A DNA stretch of 64,000 nucleotides from Rhizobium herbae (GCF_019511375.1 NZ_JAEUAO010000007.1:62001-126000), one strand, 5' to 3'. Positions 25,884 through 36,068 are shown, counted from the stretch's first letter. Numbers and translations are program-made. Notes: a model not told the origin generated them from the letters alone.

Positions 25884-26470
25884 CAGTCGACCATGTGCTT
25901 GAGGCCGGCGCGGAAATAGTCATACCCGGTATAGAGCGTGATCCCCGCTGCGATCCAGAGCAGCACGATGCCCATTTCGGTGGTATAGGGCAGGATCTTG
26001 TCGCCGGCCGGACCGGCGAGCAGGAAGGCGATGGCGACCATCTGGATCGTCGTCTTCCACTTGGCGATGCGGGTCACCGGCACGCTCACCTTCAGCCCGG
26101 CAAGGTATTCGCGCAAGCCCGAGACGAGGATCTCGCGGCACAGGATGATGATCGCAGCCCAGATCGACCAGCCGGCGATCGTACCGTCGGCAGCCACGAG
26201 CAGTAGCACGGAGGCGACCAAAAGCTTGTCGGCGATCGGGTCGAGCATCTTGCCGATGTTGGAGGTCTGCTGCCAGATGCGGGCGAGATAGCCGTCGAAG
26301 AAATCGGTGATCGAGGCGATCCCAAACAGCGCCAGCGCCGTCCAGCGGGCAAAGTCGGAGCTCTGCAGTTTGCCTTCGATAAAAAAGCACAGAACGATCA
26401 GCGGAACAGCCAGAATGCGTCCATAGGTCAGGAGATTGGGGATGCTGTAGGTAGTCGGCGTGGAGGACAT
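25883..26470 (-). CDS. pgsA: CDP-diacylglycerol-glycerol-3-phosphate phosphatidyltransferase
   Basis: A 195-residue inner-membrane enzyme making phosphatidylglycerol phosphate. The CDP-alcohol phosphotransferase motif is seen as DFFDGYLAR followed by GKMLDPIADK (D-x2-DG-x2-AR-x8-G-x3-D-x3-D pattern). About four to five hydrophobic helices flank it. ATG 26470 (MSSTPTTYSIPNLLTYGR) was chosen because the family N-terminus is IPNxLTxxR; the longer frame is not family-like. It lies downstream of uvrC and overlaps moaD. Confidence 0.94.
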   Translation of the reverse strand: MSSTPTTYSIPNLLTYGRILAVPLIVLCFFIEGKLQSSDFARWTALALFGIASITDFFDGYLARIWQQTSNIGKMLDPIADKLLVASVLLLVAADGTIAGWSIWAAIIILCREILVSGLREYLAGLKVSVPVTRIAKWKTTIQMVAIAFLLAGPAGDKILPYTTEMGIVLLWIAAGITLYTGYDYFRAGLKHMVD

Positions 26471-26600
26471 GGATTCGGGTTCTCTGCGAGTTCTTGGGCG
26501 ACAGATGAACGGCTTTGTGACAGCCGCGTCAACCGTTCTTTGATAGATCACCCGCAATTGTGGCTGAATTCATCTGAACGGGCGGTGAACCGGGTTGAGC

Positions 26601-26633
26601 GCAGGACACTCCCGGCGCGCGGGCGTGTCCTGC
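26601..26633. repeat. strong hairpin between uvrC and pgsA
   Basis: GCAGGACAC (26601-26609) pairs with GTGTCCTGC (26625-26633), with a second inner stem CCCG/CGGG. No T-run follows on either side. It sits in the 221-bp gap between pgsA and uvrC, both on the minus strand. It could stabilise transcripts or be an operator. Confidence 0.55.
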
Positions 26634-26691
26634 CGCAATCGGGCTGAACCCTGCGCTTGATCAATGCGACCTGGGCCGCGTCCCGTAGAGG

Positions 26692-28713
26692 CTATTTCGC
26701 ACCTTCCTCGTGAAAGTGGTCATAGACGAGCCGCGCCACCGCTTCGGATATACCTTCCACGGCCACGAGATCGTTGATGCCGGCGCGGGAAACCGCCTTG
26801 GCGGTGCCGAAATGCTGCAGCAGCGCACGCTTGCGCGTCGGCCCGATGCCGGCGATCTCGTCCAGCGGATTCTTGACCATTTCCTTCTTGCGCCGCGCCC
26901 GGTGCGAGCCGATGGCGAAGCGATGCGCCTCGTCGCGCATGCGCTGGATAAAATAGAGCACGGGGTCGCGCGGCGGCAGCGTGAAGCCGTCGCGGCCGGG
27001 CGGAAAGAAGCGCTCGCGCCCGGCATCGCGATCGACACCCTTGGCAACGCCGATGGCGGTGACGCAATCCTCGATGTCGAGTTCCCTCAGGATCGCCCGA
27101 ACCGCCGTCATCTGGCCCTGGCCGCCGTCGATGAGGATCACGTCCGGCCAGGCCGGAAAACCGGCATCCTCGACCGGTTCTGCGCTGCGATCCGGCTTTC
27201 CCTCTTCCTTCAACAGCCGCGAGAACCGCCGGGTCATCACTTCCTTCATCATGCCGAAGTCGTCGCCGGGGGTGATGTCGGTCGATTTGATGTTGAACTT
27301 ACGGTACTGGCCTTTGACGAAACCTTCCGGTCCCGCCACCACCATGCCACCGACTGCGTTGGTGCCCATGATATGGGAGTTGTCGTAGATCTCGATGCGG
27401 CGCGGCGCACGCTCGAGCTTGAAGGTTTCGGCAAACCCCTCGAGCAGGCGCGACTGCGACGCTGTTTCGGCGAGCTTGCGGCCATGCGCCTCGCGGGCAT
27501 TGGCGAGCGCGTGCTCGACCAGATCCTTCTTCTCGCCGCGCTGCGGCACGAGGATTGAAACCTTGTAGCCGGATTTCTCCGTCAGCGCTTCGCAAAGCAG
27601 TTCCTGTTCGGCCACCGGCTCGCAGAGCAGGATCTGCCGGGGACAGGGCTTGTCATCATAGAACTGGGCGAGGAAGGCGCTCAGCACCTCGGCTGCGGGC
27701 AGGGTCGGATCGGCCTTCGGAAAATAGGCGCGGTTGCCCCAGTTCTGGCCGGTGCGGAAGAAGAACACCTGGATGCAGGAAATGCCGCCTTCGTGATGGA
27801 TGGCAAAGACATCCGCTTCCTCGACGCCGGATGGGTTGATGCCCTGATGGCTCTGGACATGCGACAGCGCCGCCAGCCGGTCGCGGTAAAGCGCGGCCCG
27901 CTCGAAATCGAGGTTCTCCGACGCCTCGTTCATGGCGGCGGCGATGGTCGCCTTGACGGCCTGGCTCTTGCCGGAGAGGAAATCCCTGGCTTCGCGCACC
28001 AATTCGCCGTAGTCGGCGTCGCTGATCTCGCGGGTGCATGGCGCGGCGCAGCGCTTGATCTGATGCAGCAGGCAGGGACGGGTGCGGGTCTCGAAGACGC
28101 TGTCGGTGCAGGTGCGCAACAGGAACGCGCGCTGCAGCGAATTGATCGTCCGGCCGACGGCGCCGGCCGAGGCGAAGGGGCCGAAATAATCGCCCTTGCG
28201 GCTGCGGGCGCCGCGATGCTTGTAGAGCGCCGGTGCCCGGCTGTCGCCGGTCACGAGAATATAGGGAAACGACTTGTCGTCGCGCAAAAGCACGTTGAAG
28301 CGCGGCCGCAGGCGCTTGATCAGGTTCGCTTCCAATAGCAGCGCCTCGATCTCGGTGCGCGTCGTCACGAACTCCATGTGCGCCGTCTCGCGCACCATCT
28401 TGGCGAGGCGGTTGGAATGGACGCGGCCCTGCGCGTAGTTGCCGACCCGCTTCTTCAGGCTGCGCGCCTTGCCGACATAGAGCACGTCGCCCGCCTCGTT
28501 GAACATGCGGTAGACGCCGGGGCTGTTGGGCAGGCGCTTGACGAAGGCCTGGATCAGTTCGCCGCCGCGCAGACCGTCGGGAATTGCACCGGTTTCGGCC
28601 CAATCGAGAATCGGTGCCGGCGCGGGGCTCTCCGCTGCGTCGATCAGGTCATCCTCGTCGCTGGCATTTTCATCGTACAGAATGCCGCCATCTGTGGGCA
28701 CGCGCCCGCTCAT
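26692..28713 (-). CDS. uvrC: excinuclease ABC subunit C
   Basis: A 673-residue nuclease that makes both incisions in nucleotide-excision repair. Domains in order: GIY-YIG nuclease (about 60-145; [22 protein letters not shown]), Cys-rich region ([13 protein letters not shown]), UVR motif (about 255-290), the RNase-H-like endonuclease domain ([25 protein letters not shown]), and a C-terminal helix-hairpin-helix pair ([20 protein letters not shown]). An acidic N-terminal extension of ~50 residues precedes the nuclease, common in rhizobia. Its start overlaps the stop of the upstream SDR gene. Confidence 0.96.
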   Translation of the reverse strand: MSGRVPTDGGILYDENASDEDDLIDAAESPAPAPILDWAETGAIPDGLRGGELIQAFVKRLPNSPGVYRMFNEAGDVLYVGKARSLKKRVGNYAQGRVHSNRLAKMVRETAHMEFVTTRTEIEALLLEANLIKRLRPRFNVLLRDDKSFPYILVTGDSRAPALYKHRGARSRKGDYFGPFASAGAVGRTINSLQRAFLLRTCTDSVFETRTRPCLLHQIKRCAAPCTREISDADYGELVREARDFLSGKSQAVKATIAAAMNEASENLDFERAALYRDRLAALSHVQSHQGINPSGVEEADVFAIHHEGGISCIQVFFFRTGQNWGNRAYFPKADPTLPAAEVLSAFLAQFYDDKPCPRQILLCEPVAEQELLCEALTEKSGYKVSILVPQRGEKKDLVEHALANAREAHGRKLAETASQSRLLEGFAETFKLERAPRRIEIYDNSHIMGTNAVGGMVVAGPEGFVKGQYRKFNIKSTDITPGDDFGMMKEVMTRRFSRLLKEEGKPDRSAEPVEDAGFPAWPDVILIDGGQGQMTAVRAILRELDIEDCVTAIGVAKGVDRDAGRERFFPPGRDGFTLPPRDPVLYFIQRMRDEAHRFAIGSHRARRKKEMVKNPLDEIAGIGPTRKRALLQHFGTAKAVSRAGINDLVAVEGISEAVARLVYDHFHEEGAK

Positions 28714-29474
28714 TCCACAATCTCCAAAATGTCCGGCGTCTGCCAGGCCAGATGCTGGCCGCCATCCAGCGCGATCATCTGCCCGGTCATCGAGGGCGTG
28801 TCGAACAGAAAGCGGATCGTGCGGCCGAATTCCCCAAGTTGCGGACCGGTCTTGAGGATGACCGCGTCTACCTGCCTCCGGAAGTCCGCCTCATTCTGCC
28901 GTTCGTTCGGCAGTGTCGGGCCGGGGCCGATGGCGTTGACCCGGATGTCGGGCGCCAGGGCCTGCGCCATCGTCTTGGTTGCCGTCAGCAGTGCCGACTT
29001 TGACAACATATAGGAATAAAATCGCGGATTTGGAGACCAGACGCGCTGGTCGACGATGTTGACGATCAGGCCCGAATTGGCCTGCGGCAGCTGTGCCGCA
29101 AAATCGCGCGCCAGCAGCGACGGCGCCTTCACATGCAGGGCGAAATGCCGGTCCCAGACCGTCTCGTCGAATTCTTCGAGACTGTCCTTCTTGAACAGCG
29201 AGGCATTGTTGACCAGGAGCCCGATCGGACCGAGCGCCGCGACGGCGTCTGCCATCAGGGCGGCGACGGCTGCGGTATCGGTGAGGTCCGCAAAGATGGC
29301 CGCCGCCTTGCCGCCCTGAGCCCGAACCTCCCGCGCTAGCTCTTCGGCTTGCGCCAGCGAGGCATTGGCATGGACGGCCACGGCAAAGCCGTGCGCCGCC
29401 AGGTCCTCGACGATCGCCTTGCCAATGCGCTTGGCGCCACCGGTGACCAGCGCTGTTTTCAAAGGCGTCCTCAA
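28710..29474 (-). CDS. SDR-family oxidoreductase (pteridine reductase-like)
   Basis: A ~254-residue NAD(P)-binding short-chain dehydrogenase. The cofactor motif is TGGAKRIG near the N-terminus, with NNAS at mid-sequence and the active-site Y-x3-K as SYMLSKSA. The Ser usually before the Tyr is replaced in [12 protein letters not shown], and the C-terminal segment reads [13 protein letters not shown]. TGxxKRIG with DQRVW is reminiscent of PTR1/FolM-like pteridine reductases. I place the start at a TTG (29474) with an upstream AGGA; an in-frame GTG at 29558 would add 28 residues. It overlaps uvrC by 4 bases. Confidence 0.78.
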   Translation of the reverse strand: MRTPLKTALVTGGAKRIGKAIVEDLAAHGFAVAVHANASLAQAEELAREVRAQGGKAAAIFADLTDTAAVAALMADAVAALGPIGLLVNNASLFKKDSLEEFDETVWDRHFALHVKAPSLLARDFAAQLPQANSGLIVNIVDQRVWSPNPRFYSYMLSKSALLTATKTMAQALAPDIRVNAIGPGPTLPNERQNEADFRRQVDAVILKTGPQLGEFGRTIRFLFDTPSMTGQMIALDGGQHLAWQTPDILEIVE

Positions 29475-29843
29475 GGGCGGTTCCTGCTCTGCGATTCGAA
29501 ACGGTGTATGTGTCGCAAGGATATAGGAGGCGGGCGCGGATTGCGAAACGGCACCCACCTATTCGTTTTGGAAAAATTAACGCGGAAGCGCTAAATTGAA
29601 TTGTTTTTTATTGCCGTAGTATATATTTGGTTAATCTTGTTTTGTGGTTAATAAACACCCTGTGGCTACGAAGCAACATCGAATTTCAGCCACCCTCACG
29701 CCACTAAAATTTCACAATTTAGCTCTTGTGAATCCGCATTTCGTCGGCAATTTCTCCGTCAACCGGGCGGGTTAATTGCAGTTTACCGATGTATCAGTTT
29801 AGGACCGCGAGGGTCCGGAGCATCGGTTCGAAAGGAGACTTTA

Positions 29844-30482
29844 ATGCGTACTCTCATCACCACCCTCATGGCATCTGCCGTATCCCTCATCGCCTTCTCG
29901 GCCGTTCAGGCGGCAGACGCGATCGACGAAGTTCCGGCGGCTCCCGCTGCCGAATACAGCGAGCCGGCCGCCAAGAACTGGTCGGGCGCCTATGTCGGTG
30001 GTACGGCCAACTGGGCCCGCGGCGAATATGACGCGACGGGCGGCCGCGGTGCCTCCGGTTTCGGCGGCGGTCTGTATGGCGGCTACAACATGCAGAGCGG
30101 CCAGATCGTTTACGGCGGTGAAGCCGATATCAACTACGGCGACAACGACACGCGCAACCCGGTCCGCAAGATGGAGCAGGGCGTCAACGGCTCCGTTCGC
30201 GCCCGCGTCGGCTACGACCTGAACCCGGTTCTCGTCTACGGTACGGCCGGTGTTGCCGCATCCAGCGTCAAGGCAACGCAGGCGGGCGGTTCGGACAGGA
30301 ACACGCTGCTCGGCTGGACGGCCGGTGCCGGTGCCGAAGCCCTGGTGACCGACAACGTCACCGCGCGCGTCGAATACCGCTACTCCGACTACGGTTCGAA
30401 GGACTTCAGCCTGCCGGGCGGCAAGGTTTCGTCGGGTTATGACGAACACAGCGTCAAGGTCGGTATGGGCGTCAAGTTCTGA
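29844..30482 (+). CDS. ropB: RopB-type outer membrane protein
   Basis: A 212-residue outer-membrane protein with a signal peptide (about 1-23, cleaved after VQA) and a short acidic/Pro-Ala linker, then an eight-stranded beta-barrel (WSGAYVGG, GGLYGGYNMQSG, IVYGGEADINYG, VRARVGYDL, VEYRYSDYG) ending in the C-terminal Phe typical of barrel proteins. This is the rhizobial OmpA-like/RopB family. The ATG follows AAAGGAG. A long AT-rich upstream region (29560-29843) and a strong terminator at 30503-30530 make it a monocistronic, probably highly expressed gene. The symbol is by family resemblance. Confidence 0.85.
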   Translation: MRTLITTLMASAVSLIAFSAVQAADAIDEVPAAPAAEYSEPAAKNWSGAYVGGTANWARGEYDATGGRGASGFGGGLYGGYNMQSGQIVYGGEADINYGDNDTRNPVRKMEQGVNGSVRARVGYDLNPVLVYGTAGVAASSVKATQAGGSDRNTLLGWTAGAGAEALVTDNVTARVEYRYSDYGSKDFSLPGGKVSSGYDEHSVKVGMGVKF

Positions 30483-30502
30483 TCGCGAAGTTCATGCATG
30501 AC

Positions 30503-30530
30503 AAAAAGGCCGGAGCGATCCGGCCTTTTT
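30503..30530. terminator. bidirectional intrinsic terminator after ropB
   Basis: AAAAAGGCCGGA (30503-30514), short loop, TCCGGCCTTTTT (30519-30530): a perfect stem with A- and T-tracts, suited to stop transcription from ropB and from the convergent GST gene. Confidence 0.9.
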
Positions 30531-30556
30531 GCGTTTCTGGATGAACCGGCTGCCGC

Positions 30557-31147
30557 TCAAGCCTGGAACTGTGCATAGTCCGGGAAGAATTTCTCGAATT
30601 TCTGTGGCCAGTTCTTCAGTTTCGGGCGGCCCTTCTGCCATTCGCCGGCAAAGCGCAGTTCGATATAGCGCAGCATCGCGGCAAGCGCGAAATGGCCGGC
30701 ATGGAGCTTGGCGCCGGTCTTCGGCAGGTTGGCATTGAGGTAGTCGAGGCCGCGTACGACCTTTTCCCATTGCCTGTCGATCCAGGGCTGGTGGATCTTT
30801 TCCGGCGGATGGAAGCGCTTTTCGTAGACGATGGCGAGCAGGCTGTCGCAGATGCCGTCGCACAGCGCCTCCAGCATTTCCACCTCGGTGCGCTTTTCGG
30901 CATTGCGCGGATAGAGTTTTCCCTTCGTCTCGCGGTCGATGAAATGCATGATCGCCCGGCTGTCGTAGATCGCCTTGCCCTCCGGCGTGATCAGCGTCGG
31001 GATCTTGCCGAGCGGGTTGTTGGAGATCAGTTCGGGCGGATTGGCGTTGGTGTCGGTCAGCACGCTTTCGGCTTTGATACCGGCGTAGCGCGCGCCCATG
31101 CGCACCTTGTTGGAATAGGGGGAGGCGGGGGAGTAGAGAATTTTCAT
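30557..31147 (-). CDS. glutathione S-transferase family protein
   Basis: A 196-residue soluble protein. The thioredoxin-like N-terminal domain begins MKILYSPASPYSNKVRMGAR, with Ser/Tyr candidates for glutathione activation, then NPLGKIPTLI and the Asp-Ser-Arg motif YDSRAIMHF. The C-terminal all-helical domain starts near residue 85. Substrate is unknown. It is downstream of the RNase T2 gene with a short gap and shares its orientation. Confidence 0.9.
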   Translation of the reverse strand: MKILYSPASPYSNKVRMGARYAGIKAESVLTDTNANPPELISNNPLGKIPTLITPEGKAIYDSRAIMHFIDRETKGKLYPRNAEKRTEVEMLEALCDGICDSLLAIVYEKRFHPPEKIHQPWIDRQWEKVVRGLDYLNANLPKTGAKLHAGHFALAAMLRYIELRFAGEWQKGRPKLKNWPQKFEKFFPDYAQFQA

Positions 31148-31164
31148 CGTTGTCTTTCTGTTGT

Positions 31165-31920
31165 TTAGGGAATTGCCGGCAGGCTGAGGTTTTTCATCTT
31201 GCAGCCGGCGCGATCGATGGCGTTGCAGGCACGAAAGCTGAGGTCCTTGTTGAAGCAGATGCGCACCTCGTCGACGCGTCCGGCGGCGCAGGTGACCGCG
31301 AGCGCGTCGTTGCGCAGGCCGGGATTGGCGGCGGTCAGCGATGTTTCAATCTCGGCGGCGTTTGTTCGCTGGTGAGTTTTCACCGATTGCAGCGCCGGCG
31401 GTATCGTCACCTTCTCGCGGGCGGCGCGCAGAACCGTGAAATAGTCTTTCTGGCTGAGCCCCGAGCAGGAACCATGCTTGCGCCACTCGTGGCCGATCAG
31501 CCCCATCGACGGCATGATGTCGAACAACGTGCGTCCCAGCGCCTCCGGCACCCGGTCGGGGTCGCGCGTCCGGCAGAATTCCGGATAACCCTGTTCGTTC
31601 TGCGGCCAGAGGCCGTGCACGATGAAGCCGTGATCGTTTTCCGCCGCACATTGTTCAGTGCGGCCGGAAGGGTCGTTTTCAAGGCACCAACTCGGCGACC
31701 AGGAGAGCGACAGCACATAGAAGTCGAATCCGTTGCCGAGCGGGACGGGTTGGGCTTTGGCCTGCGCAGTGGCGATGGGGGTGGTTGTGGCGGGGCCGGT
31801 TGCCGCCGCTTGCTTCTCATGTTCGCTTTCTCCGCTGCAGGCCGAAAGCAGAAGCGCGGCGAAGAGCGGCCGCAGGCGGCGCCGGAAATCCGCCACACGG
31901 CCTATCGCAGCGAGGCGCAC
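31165..31920 (-). CDS. RNase T2-family ribonuclease, predicted lipoprotein
   Basis: A 251-residue exported ribonuclease. The N-terminus has LFAALLLSAC, a lipobox with Cys28, suggesting an outer- or inner-membrane lipoprotein. The two catalytic segments of T2 RNases are clear: FIVHGLWPQ (CAS I) and EWRKHGSCSG (CAS II). Cys pairs support disulfides. Translation appears to start at GTG 31920, inside the 3' end of the upstream secreted-protein gene (19-nt overlap), so the two are coupled. The biological substrate, external or periplasmic RNA, is inferred. Confidence 0.88.
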   Translation of the reverse strand: MRLAAIGRVADFRRRLRPLFAALLLSACSGESEHEKQAAATGPATTTPIATAQAKAQPVPLGNGFDFYVLSLSWSPSWCLENDPSGRTEQCAAENDHGFIVHGLWPQNEQGYPEFCRTRDPDRVPEALGRTLFDIMPSMGLIGHEWRKHGSCSGLSQKDYFTVLRAAREKVTIPPALQSVKTHQRTNAAEIETSLTAANPGLRNDALAVTCAAGRVDEVRICFNKDLSFRACNAIDRAGCKMKNLSLPAIP

Positions 31921-32333
31921 TGAGCACCGTAGACAAACCAGGGATCAAGGCCGCTCAGGCAGAACTCGACGTTCGAGCCGATGCCGGCAAAACCCCAGCC
32001 ACGCTCGATGAGATACCAGAGCGCCCGCGTCTCGCCGTCGGTGGTGATGGCGGTGGCGTAGCAATATTCGCGCTCGACCGGGTGGGTTTCGTCGCGCAGT
32101 TCGAGCCGGTTCAGACCCATGTCGCGGATTTCCGCGATGGCAATGTCCGCCTTCAGGTAGTGGCGGGCGCGATAGCCGAAATCGGAGGTGATGAAGCCGA
32201 GGATTGACCGGTTGTGGCAAGCCGTCTCGCCATAATCCAGTCTGCTCGACGGTTCGGCTGCCGCGGCCGGCATTGCGCCGGGCAGAAGAAGGGCAAGGGA
32301 GAAAAGGAGGCTTGCGGCGCGCGTTCTGGTCAT
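31902..32333 (-). CDS. secreted hypothetical protein
   Basis: A 143-residue protein with a signal peptide (LLFSLALLLPGAMPAAAA, cleaved near residue 26). The mature part has several Cys (ETACHNRS, EYCYATAI, VEFCLSGL, AQCASLR), which could form disulfides in the periplasm. Domain unknown. It is upstream of and overlaps the RNase T2 gene, so the pair may act together, for example as nuclease and inhibitor or cofactor, but nothing in the sequence proves that. Confidence 0.65.
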   Translation of the reverse strand: MTRTRAASLLFSLALLLPGAMPAAAAEPSSRLDYGETACHNRSILGFITSDFGYRARHYLKADIAIAEIRDMGLNRLELRDETHPVEREYCYATAITTDGETRALWYLIERGWGFAGIGSNVEFCLSGLDPWFVYGAQCASLR

Positions 32334-32396
32334 GGTCGTCTCCCGAAAAGTCCCCGACGAGATTGCGTCTTCCGGGGGCTGGCCGTCAAGTCTCGT

Positions 32397-33263
32397 TCAA
32401 TCGCGCTCCGCCACGTTCTCGCCGCGCAGCCAGAAGGCGCGGGCGGAGGCGTGCCGATCCTGCTTCAGCCGGTCCTTGAGGAACGGCAGGAGGACGTCGA
32501 GCTCATCCTTCAGCGTATAGGGTGGGTTGACGATGATCAGGCCCGAGCCGGAAAGGCCGGTCCTATCACGATCGCTACGCACCCCCAGCTCGGCACAGAG
32601 CATCTTGGGGATTTCCAGCGCTTTAAGCGCCGCGTGGAAGGCTCCAATCGGCGCACCCTGTTTCAGCGGATACCACAGGCAGAAGGTGCCGCCGGAAAAC
32701 CGGCGCCAGGCCCTGGCGAGGCCATCCGCCAGGCGCTCGAACTCGCCGGCCACCTCGAAGGGCGGATCGACCAGCACCAGCCCGCGCTTTTCCTTTGGCG
32801 GCAGATGGGCGCCGAGCGCCAGCCAGCCGTCGAGCTGGGTGATGCGGCTCTGGAAATCGCCGTCGAACAGCCGGTGCAGCGTCTCGTAGTCGTCGGGGTG
32901 CAGTTCCATCGCCGACAGTCGGTCCTGCGGCCGCATCAGCATGCGGGTGAGCTTCGGCGAGCCGGGATAGAGCTTGAGGCCGCCACCGGGATTGAGATCG
33001 CGCACTGCCGTCAGGTAGGGGGCAAGCAGGGCCTTTGCCTTCGCCGGAATGTCCGCATCGATGAGGCGGCCGATGCCGTCCTGCCATTCGCCGGTCTTCT
33101 GCGCTTCCTCGCTCGACAGATCATAAAGGCCGATGCCCGCATGGGTGTCGAGCACGCGGAAGGCCTTGTCCTTCTGCGCCATATAGACGATCAGCCGGGC
33201 GAGCACGGCGTGCTTCAGGACGTCGGCAAAATTGCCTGCATGGTAGATGTGACGGTAATTCAT
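32397..33263 (-). CDS. rlmJ: 23S rRNA (adenine2030-N6)-methyltransferase
   Basis: A 288-residue RlmJ protein that methylates A2030 of 23S rRNA. It starts MNYRHIYHAGNFADVLKH, the family N-terminus, has a SAM-binding segment VLDTHAGIGLYDL, and the catalytic VDPPFE (a variant of the NPPY-type motif), then LWYPLK. ATG 33263 was chosen on that basis over a longer frame. It is separated by 68 bp from the divergent molybdopterin oxidoreductase gene. Confidence 0.95.
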   Translation of the reverse strand: MNYRHIYHAGNFADVLKHAVLARLIVYMAQKDKAFRVLDTHAGIGLYDLSSEEAQKTGEWQDGIGRLIDADIPAKAKALLAPYLTAVRDLNPGGGLKLYPGSPKLTRMLMRPQDRLSAMELHPDDYETLHRLFDGDFQSRITQLDGWLALGAHLPPKEKRGLVLVDPPFEVAGEFERLADGLARAWRRFSGGTFCLWYPLKQGAPIGAFHAALKALEIPKMLCAELGVRSDRDRTGLSGSGLIIVNPPYTLKDELDVLLPFLKDRLKQDRHASARAFWLRGENVAERD

Positions 33264-33331
33264 TCGCGTCCCTGATCGTCCTGATGAATTCTTGGAATGC
33301 ATGCCCAATGGGCCTTTGAGAGCCTTGCGCG

Positions 33332-35460
33332 ATGCAATATAGAAAAGCCATGAACGTTGCGACCCCCATCAAGCCAGAAAAGTCCATCGCCCATTCGGTC
33401 TGTCCGCATGACTGTCCCTCCGCCTGCGCGCTCGAAATCGACGTGACGCAGGAGGGACGGATCGGCCGGGTTCGCGGCGCAAGCGCCAATACCTATACGG
33501 CCGGCGTCATCTGCGCCAAGGTCGCGCGTTATTCCGAGCGCATCTACCATCCGGGCCGCCTGATGGTGCCGCAGCGGCGCAAAGGCCCAAAGGGCGAGGG
33601 AAGCTGGCAGGAGATCAGCTGGGACGACGCGCTCGACGAAATCGCCGGCGCGTTCGTCAAGGCCGAGCAGCAATATGGCTCCGAGGCCGTCTGGCCCTAT
33701 TTGCCGGCACGATGGGCCAGGTGCAGCGCGATTCGATCGAGCGCCTGCGCCATGCCAAGCGCTATTCCGGCTTCTTCGGCTCGATCTGCACCAACCTCGC
33801 CTGGACGGGGCTGACGATGGCGACGGGCTCGCTCAGGGGCCCCGATCCGCGCGAGATGGCGAAATCCGACTGCGTCGTCATCTGGGGCACCAATGCGGTG
33901 TCGACGCAGGTCAATGTGATGACCCACGCGATCAAGGCGCGCAAGGAGCGCGGCGCCAGGATCGTCGTCATCGATATCTACGACAATCCGACGATCAAGC
34001 AGGCGGACATGGGGCTGGTGCTGAAGCCCGGCACCGATGCGGCGCTCGCCTGCGCCATCATGCATATCGCCTTCCGCGACGGCTATGCTGACCGGGCTTA
34101 TCTGGCGCAATATGCGGACGATCCGGCCGGGCTCGAAAACCACCTGAGAACCCGCACGCCGCAATGGGCGTCTGCCATCACCGGCCTGCCGATTGAGGAG
34201 ATCGAGGCCTTCGGCAAGCTTGTGGGCACGACCCCGAAAACCTATTTCCGCCTCGGCTACGGCTTTACCCGCCAGCGCAACGGCGCCGTCGCCATCCACG
34301 CGGCAGCCTCGGTGGCGACCGTTCTTGGATCGTGGCAGCACGAGGGCGGCGGCGCGTTCCACTCCAACAACGATATCTTCAGGTTCGACAAGCGCGAGTT
34401 GATGGGCTCGGCGATGCTCGACCCGGAGATCCGGATGCTCGACCAGTCGCAGATCGGCCGCGTCCTGACCGGTGATGCGGAGGCGCTGCGCCATCGCGGA
34501 CCGGTGACGGCGATGCTCATCCAGAACACCAATCCGGTCAATGTGGCGCCCGAGCAGCGGCTGGTGAAGCGCGGCTTCCTGCGTGACGACCTGTTCGTCG
34601 CGGTGCACGAGCAGTTCATGACCGACACGGCCAAGCTCGCCGATATCGTCCTGCCCGCCACCATGTTCCTCGAGCATGACGATCTCTATCGCGGCGGCGG
34701 CCACCAGCACATCCTGCTCGGCCCCAAGGTGGTCGAGCCGCCTTCGAGCGTGCGCACCAACCTCTTCGTCATCGAGGAACTGGCCAGGCGCCTCGGCGTT
34801 GCCGACAGGCCGGGCTTCGGCCTCAGCGAGCGCGCGCATGTCGACCATATTCTGGTCAACTACGGCATCGGCTATGAAGAGCTGAAACGCGACAAGTGGC
34901 TGGATGTCCAGCCGGATTTCGAGACCGCGCATTTCATCAAGGGGTTCGGCCATCCGGACGGCAAGTTCCGCTTCAAGGCCGACTGGACCGGAACACCGGC
35001 GCCGAACCGGCCGCCGAAGGCGCTCGGCCTCTTCGGTCCGCATGCGAAACTGCCGGTATTCCCCGATCATGTCGACCTGATCGAAGTTGCCGACGAGCAA
35101 CACCCGTTCCGGCTGGCGACGTCGCCGGCGCGCTCCTTCCTGAACTCGACCTTTGCCGAGACGCCGTCTTCGATCCAGAAGGAAGGCCGCCCCGAAGCCA
35201 TGATCCACGCGGAGGATGCGGCGGCACTCGGCATTGCCGAGGGCGATATCGTCAGGATCGGCAACGAGCGGGGCGAAATCCGCCTGCACGCCAGGCTCGG
35301 CGGCGGCGCGCGGCGTGGCGTGGTGATCGCCGAGGGGCTCTGGCCGAACGATGCGCACCTGGACGGGGAGGGCATCAACGTGCTGACCGGCGCCGACGCG
35401 GCAGCGCCCTATGGCGGCGCCGCCTTCCACGACAATCACGTATGGCTGCGCAAGGATTGA
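33332..35460 (+). pseudogene. molybdopterin oxidoreductase, split by a frameshift
   Basis: The gene would encode a ~700-residue molybdopterin-guanine-dinucleotide enzyme of the formate dehydrogenase/nitrate reductase superfamily. The first frame (33332-~33700) has the 4Fe-4S ligands CPHDCPSAC and VICAK, then WQEISWDDALDEIAGAF, and falls into nonsense after WPY. The second frame takes over at about 33703 with AGTMGQVQRDSIERLRHAK and continues through VIWGTNAVSTQ, NPVNVAPEQ and the C-terminal dinucleotide-binding domain (LATSPARSFLNSTFAE) to 35460. One base is missing in CCCTATTTGCC around 33698-33703. It is either a true pseudogene or an assembly error. Start ATG 33332 or 33350. Confidence 0.85.
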
Positions 35461-35467
35461 CCGGCGA

Positions 35468-36067
35468 ATGACCAAATTCCGCGACGCGAAGATCGACATC
35501 CTGAAGGAAGAGACGCTTTCGAAGAACTGGTACCACCTGCGCAACGTCACCTTCGATTACACCGGCTCGAACGGCGTCACGAAGAAGCTGAAGCGCGAGG
35601 TCTACGATCGCGGCAACGGCGCGACGATCCTGCTCTACGATCCGAGGCGCGACAGCGTCATCCTCGTGCGCCAGTTCCGCGTGCCCGCGCATTTGAACGG
35701 CCATTCGGGCTGGCTGCTGGAAACACCGGCCGGGCTGCTTGACGGCGATCATCCGGTGGAGGCGATCAAGCGGGAGGCGATGGAGGAGACAGGTTATCTG
35801 GTACAGGACGTGCGGCCGATCTTCCAGGCCTTCATGTCGCCCGGTGCCGTGACCGAGACGATCCATTTCTTCGCCGCGATCATCGACGTGACGGTGCGCG
35901 CCGAAGACGGCGGCGGCGCCGCACACGAGGACGAGGACATCGAGGTGCTCGAGGTGCCGCTGAAGGATGCCATGGCGATGATTGACAGCGGCGAGATCTG
36001 CGACGGCAAGACGATCATGCTCTTGCAATGGGCAATGCTGAACCGGGACAAGCTGGCTGCGGAGTGA
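35468..36067 (+). CDS. nudK: GDP-mannose hydrolase (NUDIX family, NudK type)
   Basis: A 199-residue NUDIX hydrolase with the overall pattern of E. coli NudK, which hydrolyses GDP-mannose and related nucleotide sugars. Key regions are LKREVYDRGNGATILLYD, VRQFRVPAHLNG, the NUDIX box AGLLDGDHPVEAIKREAMEE (continuing TGY), FMSPGAVTETIHFFAA, and EDEDIEVLEVPL. ATG 35468 was chosen because the family starts shortly before ILKEETLSKNWYHL. It starts eight bases after the oxidoreductase stop and is probably co-transcribed with it. Confidence 0.9.
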   Translation: MTKFRDAKIDILKEETLSKNWYHLRNVTFDYTGSNGVTKKLKREVYDRGNGATILLYDPRRDSVILVRQFRVPAHLNGHSGWLLETPAGLLDGDHPVEAIKREAMEETGYLVQDVRPIFQAFMSPGAVTETIHFFAAIIDVTVRAEDGGGAAHEDEDIEVLEVPLKDAMAMIDSGEICDGKTIMLLQWAMLNRDKLAAE

Positions 36068-36068
36068 G

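Noticed and set aside
33697-35550. 617-codon minus-strand frame opposite the oxidoreductase
   Set aside because: Antisense of conserved molybdoenzyme sequence; composition is typical of shadow frames.
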